DNA from: Episyrphus balteatus
Lineage: Eukaryota; Arthropoda; Insecta; Diptera; Syrphidae
Assembly: GCF_945859705.1 (NCBI RefSeq)
Contig: NC_079134.1
Span: forward strand, 64,582,437 to 64,646,436
DNA length: 64,000 nucleotides
Reading direction: 5' to 3'
Shown: positions 36,561 to 47,381 of the stretch, piece by piece
How the letters are laid out: every line of letters starts with the position of its first letter
Numbering within the stretch: position 1 is the first letter of the stretch
Translations under genes and position numbers: made by a program
Notes under the pieces: model-generated
The model's database searches: none
What the model was told of the DNA's origin: nothing
Seen by the model: only the letters and a program-made list of their open reading frames with translations

Positions 36561-37485
36561 ATTGAACAAAAAAAAAAAAAAAAAAACACCAAAAATGAAT
36601 ATTACGCGTGATAGGAAAAACAACACAGAAAAAAGTGAAGATAGAATTTGAAAACTTGATACTAAATTAACAAAATATCTTGAATTCAAATTAAAATTTT
36701 CCAAGAAAATCAAAGAATCTAATATATTAAATATTCGTTTGTAATTTAACAAAATCAAATCATTAATACAATGGAGTGACTAATGGCTTCTAAGAACTTT
36801 GAGATCCCGAAAGAATGAGAACCATTTGTGCATCGAAAGAAGTTTCAGTTCATCAGATTCAATTTTCAACCAAATGCATCTTATGATGTTTGCAAAAGTT
36901 AGTGCAGCAACAGACGACTAGATACTACAATTCCCTAATCCGGACAGCAAAAATCAAGCTTTCATCATAAGGACATTAAGCTAAAAATCGAGTTTGTTTA
37001 ACAGATTCCAAGGATGCGTCCACAGCAACTGACGAAGCGGTGTCAAAACTCCTCTTCTGGACAGTAGCCACATAAACTTGTAAACTCTTAAACTTTTTAG
37101 AGAAAATCAAGAGCAATTTGATCAGATGAAATTCCAATGAAAGACACCTGAAATTCCCTATCCTCAAACAATGCTCATAAATCTAGAAACTCAGCAACAA
37201 ACAACAGTGTCTTATATCTATTGTTGGACAGAGAATCCAAAATAAGAAACATTGCCCGAGGAAAACAAAAATTGTTTGTTCATCCTCAAACATGTAGAAA
37301 TAAGTAAAAATTTTTTTTTTTAAATTAAATCGCGAAAGAGAAACGAAAAACAATTATGAACCGAAAAGAAAATTTCAAGAATTAATAGAAAACCGAAAAA
37401 GCAAAAAAAAAAAAAAAATTAGAGCAAAAATCTAAAGAGTATAAAGGTAACCTTAAAGAAATATTGCCCCACGTTGGGCGCCATC
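36561..37485 (-). promoter_or_regulatory. Primer-binding site and leader of the gypsy element
   Basis: Minus strand 37483-37466 reads TGGCGCCCAACGTGGGGC, two bases inside the LTR end (37486). This is a typical tRNA primer-binding site for minus-strand DNA synthesis. The remaining 900 bp up to the gag ATG is non-coding leader with no recognised gene. Confidence 0.85.
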
Positions 37486-38050
37486 TGTAACGGTATAAAA
37501 TTTTTATTAACTCTTCTATCCTGTAGGTACTGATCCTACACAAGAATGCGGATAGAAGAGTGTCCGGTAGGCTAGGACCAGGCCAGGCATACTTGTTTGC
37601 TTGCTGAAGCTCGCCGGATGTGGGGTGGGTTCTTTGGCCTGCCATGCCGGACTACCGTGTTAATTTTATGCCTGTTTACAACAAAAAAAAAAAAAATAAC
37701 AACGAACAAAAAAAATTACTACCTACTCAAAAGAAACCAAAATTCCAAAAGTTAAAACAAACTAGGACTGAAATAAAAATAGACATAGACAGACAAAACG
37801 GATTGAAAAATTAAACTACTTCACTTACAAAAAAAAATTATTAAAAATGCTCGAAGATGAACCTAGAATTTTGGAACTGATTTACCTACTCGTCCTTTCG
37901 ATGCACTCGGTGTCTTAGATGTTAATGACACCCCTGAGCTACCCACCCTCAGCTTCACATATTGAAAGCACCATGGCCGTCAAGCGCTCAATATATTTAT
38001 GACAGCCCCTATGACAAAAGAAAATTAGAATAACTCGTCTACCAACGATG

Positions 38051-38077
38051 CACACTGGGGCCGGTTGTATGGAGAGC
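38051..38077. repeat. Transib left terminal inverted repeat
   Basis: 27 bp beginning CACACTGGGGCCGGTTGTAT, an exact reverse complement of the right end; the base after it differs between the ends. The first seven bases, CACACTG, differ from the V(D)J heptamer CACAGTG at one position. Confidence 0.92.
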
Positions 38078-38260
38078 ATGCTCAAAAGTCTGTATGTGTG
38101 GGATTCGTTTAAAAAATGGGTGTATAATAAATGAAAACGAAATACAATTTATATAAAACTAATATTTTTATTAATTCATTTAAAAAATAGGTATACTCGT
38201 ATGTAGATTCATACTTTACAATTAGAATTACAAAGTAGAAGGTAAAAAAAGTACAATTTT

Positions 38261-40523
38261 TTAACGTTCTTCTTCTAATAAATTCACAACTTCAAGGTCG
38301 AATGATTTTCGATTTATAACAGGTAATGAGCGCATAAGACTCATAAATGGATCAGATGAGATAAATAAACGATTAAAAATATCAGTTATATTATCTTTTC
38401 TGGATGTCTTTCTACTAAAATATTCCCTGTATGTTTTAAAGTCCTTATTACGGGCCTCTTGCGCCTCTTCGCTTAGCATGCCAATTGGTAACAAAGCGTT
38501 ATTGATAATTTCAGGCCCATGAATAAGGATTTTGTGTACAGTTGGGGTCATTGGCATCCACGGATATAATTCTACATATAAACGAGCAGTGTCTTGGCAG
38601 TAATTTTGGAATTTTTCAAGGTTGATATTGAAGCCGCTTGATATTGCTTGTAGTATCATATAAAATCGTCTGATTAGCTCTGGGTTTACTCCTGTAACTT
38701 TTGAAGACGCTTCATAGTTTTGAAAAAACTTTCGAGCTACGTTACCATCATTGCTATTTCCGAAACCAGGCTTCGGTTTGTCCACAATGAGAGACATTTG
38801 GCTCTTGAATTCTGCCTGTATTCTAATTTTATTCTCTTCAACGATAAATTTATTTTCTTTACTGACACGCCAAGAAGTTATCGGTAATTTGTACGCAAGA
38901 TGCAGTATACACTCAAAAGTTCTAATCCATGAGTGCAGTACAGAAATGCCAAAGGACAGGTAATCACTTTGTGTTTCTTTTTGGCTAACTAACTCAAGAT
39001 TATTAAAGTCTTTTGACGTTGCGCCACATAAATAGCATCTGAGCGTGGAATTTGTATCAGTTAAGGAATTGCATATTTTCCCATCAACCATAGTAAATAT
39101 GGGTTTGTGAGTGACTTTGTATGAACAAGCATTTAAATTAACTACTGAACTTATTAAGTTTCTGATTTCGTTATCAATTTTCTCTTTTTTTTCCTTCACA
39201 AGTTCATTTGTTTCTTTTGCGTATTCAAGATTAATGGGTCGGCAAAATCTGGGTGAGGAAGGTCTAGGGTTTTGCCACAAGACAACTGGGATTTCATTCG
39301 TTTTATTTAATACTAAGCGTAAAGGTACTAGGGAAGTTAAGAACATATATTTATCATCAGAACATTCAGATATAAACTTTTGCTTATACTGCGTATGGCT
39401 GGAACTGCCATCAAACCCCCATTTTGAAATTAAAACAATCTCGTCAGATGGATTAACAGTGCAAAGTTCAAAAATATTTTGCTGTGAATTAAGTAAGCGA
39501 TTGGCTGTGTGATCAAGCAACGACTGAAGAGACACCTCAGCTTTAGTTTCACTAACAGAAATGTTATTAGGATAGCATAAAGACTTTTCTGCTTGAATCA
39601 TTTTATACGATGGAAACAGATCTTTAGCAATATTCCTGATGATTTCGTACTGCTTTCTAGAGAGTTGAGCTTCAATGATCATTGAAAGTGCTTCTCGTGG
39701 AGACAATTTTTTAATTTTTGAATTAAGAGTTAAATCAAGGCAATCTTTTGCGTAGTTATGTGACTGTGAAACTTTTTTTATAACTTCTGCTTCTTGAATT
39801 TTCCCGGCAGCTCTGAAAGACATCTGAGCAGCAAAAGCCAAGGCACTTGCCGGATTCTCAGAGCGCAAGGCAGCAGTTTTCCTACGTTTAGTTTGATCAC
39901 TGCATTCCTCAAATTCTAACGTACGTCTTCCCATCCCTACCCTAGGAACAATTGATTTTTGGAACACAAAAGTTTGTTCCAACCAACTTTTTTCATTTGC
40001 TACAAGTCGTTCATTGTGCTTAGAATACATAATCCACTTACTACGTAGCTGGGCCTTGAAGTTCCGGAGCTCCTTTTTAATTTTGTTGCTGTTTTCAGTA
40101 GGACAAGCCGTTATTTCCATAACATAGTCAATAATATGATCAAATTTTTGTTCGAAATCTTTGGAATTACTACTAATAAATTTATCCACTAAAACTTTTT
40201 TTTTAATAACAATTTCGGTTGAAGAATCTGTAAAAAAATTTTTTTTTCAACCTACAAAACCTCGTTTCTTTATAGAATTAATTAAAAAACTTAAAATTGC
40301 AACAAAGGCTTTCACTTCTAGCTTTTGTTTCTACTAAAAGAATATCTATACTATAAGTCTACGTACTCAATTTCAAAAGCCTCTGTTGCAAATTAGAAAA
40401 AAACAGTTTTAAACTTTTTATATGGCTATTTGCACTTTTTATTATTTTTTTCGGCGAGTTTTATTATTTTTGTTTATGAAAAAACTTTTTCATTATCTAC
40501 TAACCTTGATTAATAGATGACAT
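38261..40523 (-). CDS. Transib transposase (RAG1-core relative), two exons
   Basis: Exon 2 (40227-38261) is open throughout and has no ATG near its start. It is preceded by a T-rich tract ending TTACAG. Upstream, 40523-40505 gives ATG and six codons ending CAAG at a GTTAGT donor, and splicing joins in phase. The predicted protein is about 661 residues. Transib/RAG1-like blocks in order: KWGFDGSSSHTQYKQKF (likely first catalytic Asp), TMVDGKICNSLTD (likely second Asp), CYLCGAT (CxxC zinc ligand), GISVLHSWIRTFECILH, and SEEAQEARNKDF (likely catalytic Glu) followed by TYREYFSRK. It would cut at the CACACTG ends and insert into a 5-bp target. No stop or frameshift was seen. The assignment of the catalytic residues and the intron are inferences. 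Confidence 0.85.
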
Positions 40524-40759
40524 TTTTTCTTTCTCTTTTTAACCCACTGAATATTATTTTTTTTTTACTTTTAACTGCCCGATTAAAACACAACCGATCT
40601 TTATATTTACCAATAGACAACATTTACCATTAGTTTTCTAGCAGCCTAATGCCTCTCCGACCTTGAAAGTTTTACAGGTTGATAGACAATCATGTCAACT
40701 CTGCAACAACAACAAAAAAATTGCAGAAACCGTTATTCTCAATTTTGCATATTGATCAC

Positions 40760-40786
40760 GCTCTCCATACAACCGGCCCCAGTGTG
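40760..40786. repeat. Transib right terminal inverted repeat
   Basis: 27-bp reverse complement of the left end, finishing GGCCCCAGTGTG and followed by the CGATG target duplication. It lies upstream of the transposase gene, so it probably holds or adjoins the promoter. Confidence 0.92.
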
Positions 40787-42235
40787 CGATGTCTCATGCC
40801 TTCAAGAATCTCCTCGTTTCACAGCCACCAGTCACCCCACTGAAAAAGAATTAAGCTCTCATCTTGCTTCAAGTAAAATTAAAAATTTTCAAACAAAGTT
40901 CTTCATTTTAAAAATACTTAAATTTTTATTCAACAATGAAGAAAATTCTTAAAGTAATAACTACAAACATACATTTACATATATACATATATAAATATCC
41001 TTCCCTCTTTGAATAATATTTTGTGTGCAAAATTATTTCATAGAAATTAAAAGTACCTATTTAAAAAAAAAAAAATTGAATTTCGAATAGTCAATCAGCT
41101 GACACAAAAATGGAATTAAAATCAGAGGTCAATGTCCTCACGTTTCAAAGAAACAAAATTAAATTGAAACAAAAAAAAAAAAAAGAAAAATAGGTCAAAG
41201 CCCTCGGGTTATTCAAAAAAAGACGAATGAGAAGAATCAAAACAAAACCAAAATTACATACATTCACATACCTTTTGTCTGTATCCGTATACTTGTGCGC
41301 ACACGTAGAGGGATAGTTGACCTGTAAAATAAAGAAAAAGTACGCATACACAAACACAACAACCCGAGTGAATCTCCTGATGAATTCTAAACACAACGAT
41401 TGGAAGGTTTGAAAAAAAAAAATAGCAACACACACAAAAAAAATATTGAACAGAGAACGCGAAAGAAATTATGAATGAAATAGGGAAGGTCACAATATAA
41501 AAAAAATTAGAACAGAAATTAGATAGGTATATGTAGGTAAATGAAATTTTTAAAAAGGGTAGGTATGTAAGTTAGAAATTGAACACATTAAATATAATAA
41601 CACACAAAGAAAAGTAAAATTAGGAAATTAAAAGATTATGAAATTCGCAAAATTATTTAAATGGAAAGATATATATTAGATTTAAGAAAACGCAAAAATA
41701 AGACTAGAACATAATGCTAAATATTTTAAAATTATAGTTAAGTAGGTATCTAATTTAACACAACACTAGATTGACTTGATTGAAGGTAGTAAAGCATAGA
41801 TAAGATAGGTATCCGAAATAGGAACAGTTTATAGCGAACACATTAGATTGGTATAGGTAAAATGTAATTAAGAAATCGTAGGATCTTGGAAGATGGCAAG
41901 ACGGCAATTTGGTTGTATATTATATTTATACTTAGGTATATCCGGAGTATTTTTTTATTTTTTAGTATTTAGTTTTAAAAAAAAATAAATTTCAAACGAA
42001 GCTTCCAACTCAAATCAAAACTGAAATCCAAACTGAAAATTTTCCATAAAAATTTTCCAGTTTGTTTATTTTTAATAACAATTCCCTTGGAAACCAAACA
42101 AAATTCTCTCGCCCGGATAAACGTGCTACTACCGTCTTTGAATTTTATTTGTTTTCTTGAAAAACAAAGTACAGATTTTTTTTTTAGAAAATAGGGTGTT
42201 TCTGTTCAAATATGAAAACGGCGACCCTACATATG

Positions 42236-42504
42236 TTTTGGTATGTTCTGGGACAGAGGGTGCACAGGATGCCAACAGGGTGCTATCTTAATGCATGAGT
42301 ATAACTGAGAGGGTGCTATAGTCAAACACGGGGTGCGATTGTACGTGGTTGGTGTGAATGAGAGGGTGCTATGGCAAAGCAATTGTGCATTGGAATGTGT
42401 ACGAGTAAAATTCCTAAAGTATAACTGAGAGGGTGCTATAGTCAAACACGGGCTGCGATTGTACGTGGTTGGTGTGAATGAGAGGGTGCTATGGCAAAGC
42501 AATT
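42236..42504 (+). repeat. 120-bp tandem repeat, two units
   Basis: AGTATAACTGAGAGGGTGCT begins at 42299 and 42419, exactly 120 bp apart, and the units are nearly identical. Within each unit GAGAGGGTGCTATRG occurs twice. The second unit is interrupted after GGCAAAGCAATT by the element at 42505 and resumes at 49184. Non-coding. Confidence 0.88.
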
Positions 42505-43019
42505 CGTCGCCCGTTTTGGCCAATTTTGGAATTTTGGGAAATGGAATTTTAAGGTTTGAGCTTCTATAAAAAAAAAACTGGCCGATAGATTTTTTTCAAT
42601 TTTTAATAGAATATTTTGTGCGTTATCTTCTTCATTTATGTTGTCAAAATTGTCACATCTAGTTTGGTTTTCAAATGATCGGGGTTTTTACCCAAAATCA
42701 GTTTGTCGTAAACGCCACCAAAATCAACTTTTTTTTTCATCCCATACACGTACGACAAAGTAGGCGCACGTACGACATTCCAATACCAAGACATAAATAA
42801 AAAAATAAATTTTCAATTTTCACAGTTCGTTTTTATTTATTAATTAAACATTTAAAAATAGTATCTTATTACATAGAAGTAGTAAAAAAAATAGATTAAA
42901 AACAAAGAATAAAACAATAAATATGACCATAAACATGAAAAAAAAATTAAAAAAAAAAAATTTAACAAAATATAAAAGCCATTCTATGACTATGAAACAT
43001 GAAAGAAACTAAAAATATA

Positions 43020-43580
43020 ACAATAAAACCGCGACCTTTTTTCACTTCGTTCAAGACAGCGCGGTTGAACGAAGCGCCGCCCGCGACCGACGGTCGACTT
43101 GTTGTTCTTTTGTGCTCGATACTAGATCAATAAGTATACAGCAATAAAACAATAAAACAGCGACCGTTTTTTTCGCGAAGAACAATGGCGCCTTAAAAAA
43201 ATAATTTTCGACCAGCAGGTGTTTTTGCGAGCGGGTGCAATAACAAAACTCACAGCAACCCTTTTTCGCTTCGTTCACGACAGCGCGCGTGAACGAAGAG
43301 GCGCCCATGACTACAGTCGACTTATTGATCTTGTGTGATCGATACAAGAGCAATAATACAGCGACCTTTTTTCACTTCACTTCGTTGAAGACAGCGCGCG
43401 TGAACGAAGCGACAAGATCAATAAGTGTACAAAAATAAAACAATAAAACCGCAACCTTTTTTCACTTCTTTCAAGACAGCGCGCTTGAACGAAGCGGCGC
43501 GCGCCCGCGACCGACGCGACGGTCGACTTGTTGATCTTGTGTGTTCGATAGAAGATCAATAAGTGTACATATTTATGAGC
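43020..43580. repeat. GC-rich degenerate tandem repeat with CGTTCACGCGC hairpins
   Basis: Blocks containing GCGACCTTTTTTCACTTCGTT, a GACAGCGCGcgTGAACGAAGCG palindrome, GTCGACTT and GATCAATAAGT recur about four times (near 43030, 43255, 43360 and 43450), with insertions. GC content is far above the flanks. Short frames here reflect the repeat and are not genes. Confidence 0.75.
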
Positions 43581-43699
43581 CACACCCACTTCCATATTGT
43601 GTCAGATCGGTACTTGCGACCGAGAATGAGGTCAAGATACTTGCGGCAGGAACAAACGACAAGAACCATTAATTAAACACAACATTTCGTTGCTATGCA

Positions 43700-45160
43700 G
43701 CCAAAATGCAATAAGTCAAAAAACATAGTTTTGAGTAAATCGATTTTTAAGATTGTTTCTCTTGTGAAAATTCAATGTTAACTGTTATTTGTGAGATAAT
43801 CACTTTAAATACAAACTCAACATTTTGACATTAGTTTCCAAAAACTTTTTTGGTTTTTGAAAAACCAAAATGATAATTATGTGAACAAAAGTAGAAAAAG
43901 CCATGACTTAGTGCCTTTTACCTGTAATGATTTGCAATTATTTGTTCGTAATGAATACTTTTCTGGCATATGAAGTTAAAGGAAACAACATTACAGCACA
44001 AAAGTAAAGACAAAATCTAAATTATACCTAGTTAAATCAGAAATTTTACAACGCAGAAGTATTAAAAACAAGTAACTGATAAAAGAAGGCTTTAAAAATG
44101 GAAGCAATTTAAAATAATCTCTATCATCTAATACATCTAGTTCTGGAAGGAAATCTTTTGTCTAACATTGTGATGGTAATGATGAAAACCAAGAATGAAA
44201 AATTTCAGGAATAACACCTTTCTTACAAATGAGGCGTTCAGAATAATAAAGGGTGAAGTCCACTTCTCTATACATAAGTCGGATTTTTAAAGGTCTTTAA
44301 AATTAAGGGTTTTGTTCTATATAAAATAATGTACAAGAAAGAAATCTGCGAAACCTTTATTTCAAAAGTTCCTTTATTTTTTGAGAAAATGCTTTTCAAA
44401 ATTCAAAATAATGCACAAATTTCAAATGGACTTAACCCATTATTACTCTGAACACCTCATATATCAATCATGTCTTTCTTCTTAGTTGTGCTTTTTTAAG
44501 AGGTTCGGTGTACCCTGTACAGTCTTGGCCATTTTTTTACCGGCAGATAATTAGGAACAGGGTTTCTCTCTCTTCGAAAGCTCTTAAAAACGTTTAAGCT
44601 TCGAAAATTGTGGTCAAATTCATATTAAGTTTGAAGTATTCCCGGTTAATTTTTTTAGTATCAAAAACATTTAATTTGAAGCCAGTTAAGAACGAGAATT
44701 CTAATTCATTTTTAAAAGGTTATTAAGATTCATATAAAGAATTCAAGTCGTCTTTACTCGATGATAAACTTACAATTTGTATTAATCTATTTACATTTGA
44801 CCGCTTTTTTCTTACATTTACCTCACAAGATACTTTGTAAGTCATTTTTCAAATTTAAAATGTTGTTTTGAAGACAGGAAAAATGCACTAAGTCTCATTA
44901 ATGCTTTCTTTTGCTATAAACTAGTACTGATTTAATTTTTCTCGAGTTACAGGTAAAAAGCACTAAGTCAACTTAGTGCGTTATGCCTGTATTAAAGTTG
45001 TTTTTTCTGACTTCGTGCAAAACTATACCTCAAATAATTCATAAAGTACGCCAAATATTTCTTAGTGTGGTATTTTACTAGATTGATATCATCATTCTGA
45101 ACCGTTTTGCATTTAAATCTTAAAATCCTAAAAATATGACTTAGTGCGTTTTGGCAGCAT
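43700..45160. repeat. Dispersed GCACTAAGTC motif, at least five copies in both orientations
   Basis: GACTTAGTGC or its reverse complement occurs near 43905, 44887, 44959, 44972 (back-to-back as a palindrome) and 45134, with near-matches at 43709 (GCAATAAGTC) and 45009. They are spread through otherwise ordinary AT-rich non-coding DNA inside the 42505-49183 element. Repeated binding sites are possible; function unknown. Confidence 0.6.
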
Positions 45161-45379
45161 ACCGACGATTTGAGATGTCTCTGAAATGCACTTTTTTCTT
45201 CCTTGCACCTCTATTAATAAAGCAAAACCTCAAGTACCGCAGAGCTTAATGCTGCTCATAGTTTTTAAAGTCGTTGTCCCTATAGCACATGAAGTCCTTA
45301 TTTTCAATATAAATACTTTTCTAGTAGGTATAGGTATATTATATCTGTTTACATTCTATTTCGGATATATACCTACATA

Positions 45380-45652
45380 TGTTAAAGTATTCTTTCGATG
45401 ACGTTTTATTGAAACAACCGTTCAGATTAATGGTTACAATCGGACTCTCTGCAGTTCCATAGACCAACCTGGAACTTCTTTAAGAACTTCCAAAATGCAT
45501 TACTCAGCTTTGACCTACTGAGTTGCATTCTGGAAGTTGGCTTGGCCCACTGAGCGTTGCGTCACATTAAGTGTGACACACAACTGCCATTCTGCATAGT
45601 TAGTATGCAGTAGGAACAGTGGGTTAGGTTGTAAGGTAATGTGGGCATAACA
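45380..45652 (-). repeat. 3' LTR, 273 bp, complete
   Basis: It runs TGTTATGCCC to CTTTAACA on the minus strand. The right LTR (48804-48862) keeps only its first 34 and last 25 bp or so. It also matches the plus-strand LTR at 9196-9399, linking this element to the Mag copies. The polypurine tract lies just right of it, at about 45653-45666. Confidence 0.88.
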
Positions 45653-46446
45653 TTCCTCCCCCCTTAGGAAGCTCAAGCCAGGTCTCTGGGACTGGAGTGT
45701 TTTTCTTTATTTAATTCTTACAGCTTAATTCTAACAACAATTTACAATTAATTCTTTTTTTTTGTTTATTTAAAAAAGGTTAAATAAAATCTTTTTTTTT
45801 AACAGTGCTTATGTTGTATCTTTTTTTTATCTTTTAATTTCAATACAACTAACATGTTTGTATTTCTCTTTCTGTAAATTTCTTTTTTTTTTATTTAATT
45901 AATTAGTTAATATTTTGAATTAATTTAAATTTATATTTTTGCTCGGTGAGTTTGTTCAAGTTTGGTGTTGTTTAACGGCTTGCTGCGGAGTGTATGATTG
46001 TCGTTTCCATGTAGGTACTGGATTATTAGCCTTGACTTCAGTCTGCTTAAACTCGGGAGAACCAATTGCCATTTCTATATCTCATCTCGCACAAGATGCA
46101 ATTGCTTAAGCTTCTAACACATTTTTATTATTGAAGTATAACAACAATTCTGGGTTGATCATGTTGAAGTATAAACATCTTCGAAGGGTATTGATTTATT
46201 TTATAGAGGTTGAATGTTTCCAGAAGGTATTTTAAGCAGGACCGGGATCGCCGACATCAGCACTGTTGCCTATTAGGTGACTGTTGTGCAGTTCGACATG
46301 TAATCTCGGCTTTGAGTTAAACTACTTTGAGTTAAACTACATTTCAACTAATACGGCTGAGCTTGCCATCTAGTATGTTGATGCTTGTAACTACTTCAAT
46401 TCGAGTAAAATATCCCTTAGATCTTACAGCTTCCTGGCATGGGTGA
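45653..46446 (-). other. Mag-type 3' region inside the non-autonomous element
   Basis: It is the reverse complement of the Mag 3' region (3250-3822 and 7805-9195), sharing GCTTCCTGGCATGGGTGAAA at its inner edge, where similarity stops. It keeps one GTTAGAAG target site without the MITE. Non-coding. Confidence 0.8.
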
Positions 46447-47381
46447 AACATCATTGTGGTTAAATGTGGTAGCTTTTATGTGAGCAATAGTGTGTGTTTG
46501 AGGCAGAGATAAAGATAGGCGGTTCCCCTCCCCACCTGGAACTCGATTTTGTATCTCTAGTACTGGCAGAACATTTTATGTACATTGTACAGTCCACAGC
46601 ATCTTTCCCAAACATAAACTTGACCATTTATTTTAAAGTAGTTTTTATATAAAAATTTCACTTCAAATTTAGAACTAGTTTACGTACGTAATAGTTTTTT
46701 ATTTAATATCTTTTTTTTATAAAATTTAATACGGAACTTTTATTTTTTTTTTTAATTACACTATTTTCACATTTCATAATATTTTTTCTTTTTTTTTTCA
46801 ATATATTTTTTTAGTACTTATTACGTTATACTTTCATAAAAATTTAATATTTGAATTTGATGTTTTTTTTTTATAAAATTTAATACTTTTTTTTATATAT
46901 AAATTCTTTCTTTTCAAATTTATACTATTTTTACATTTCATAATATTTTTTCCTTATTTTTCTAATAATTTTTAAGTACTTCTTGCATTATAGTTTCATA
47001 AATATTTAGTATTAGTATTAAATTTAGCTAGTATATAATTATAAAAAAACATACATATATTTGTATTATGTAGATTTACATATGTTTATTAGAAATCAAC
47101 TTGTTGTTTATTTTTGGATAATTTTAAAATTCTCTGCTTTTTGGACTCTAATTGGTTTTTAACAATTTTTTTTTAGCTTATTTTTTTAATCGTTTTACAA
47201 TATTATACGATTGATATATTTATTAGTCTTTTCATTTTTGTTACCAATTTTTTATTGAGCTAGCTGTCAAGAGAGAAAAAAAAGGTTCTATGTTTCCTGA
47301 AATGAAAGAATTCATTATTATTTATTCCAAACCAAAAAGTTTTAAGTGCAAATTTTGAAAATATAAGTATTTGAATAGAAA
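46447..47381 (-). other. Non-coding part of the non-autonomous LTR element
   Basis: AT-rich, with a block near 46700-46990 in which a TATAAAATTTAATA...TTTTTTC...AGTACTT motif set is repeated about twice. No coding sequence and no similarity to the Mag copies was seen. Confidence 0.45.

Larger units (their letters stand above)
38051..40786 (-). mobile_element. Complete Transib DNA transposon, 2736 bp
   Basis: The ends are perfect inverted repeats over 27 bp, starting CACACTGGGGCCGG. The 5-bp target duplication CGATG lies at 38046-38050 and 40787-40791, and the other LTR of the host element shows the empty site. A 5-bp TSD and a CAC-starting terminus are hallmarks of Transib, whose ends resemble the RAG recombination signal heptamer (CACAGTG). 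It encodes one transposase, with about 210 bp of 3' and 263 bp of 5' non-coding sequence. Both ends and the gene are intact, so it may be recently active. Confidence 0.92.
28041..42231 (-). mobile_element. Long-LTR Ty3/gypsy retrotransposon, nearly complete
   Basis: Read on the minus strand: 5' LTR (42231-37486), PBS (37483-37466), leader, gag (from 36560), protease, RT, RNase H, integrase (to 30414), short 3' region, 3' LTR (30250-28041). The LTRs run TGTAGGGTCG to CCGTTACA, and TATG flanks both outer ends (28037-28040 and 42232-42235). Without later insertions it is about 10.1 kb. It carries two later guests, a hAT-type MITE in the protease gene and a Transib in the 5' LTR. LTRs of about 2 kb and the gag style recall the Ulysses/Osvaldo group; not tested. 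Several frameshifts make it inactive. Confidence 0.9.
37486..42231 (-). repeat. 5' LTR of the long-LTR gypsy element, split by a Transib
   Basis: It pairs with 28041-30250. With the 2736-bp Transib and one TSD removed it is about 2005 bp, shorter than the left LTR by small deletions near 41895 and 41947. The left LTR carries the empty Transib target (ACCAACGATGTCTC near 28591), which confirms the insertion to the base. Confidence 0.9.

Noticed and set aside
38261..40189. Starting the transposase at 40189
   Set aside because: That codon is GTG; an in-phase upstream exon with an ATG and good splice sites explains the N-terminus better.
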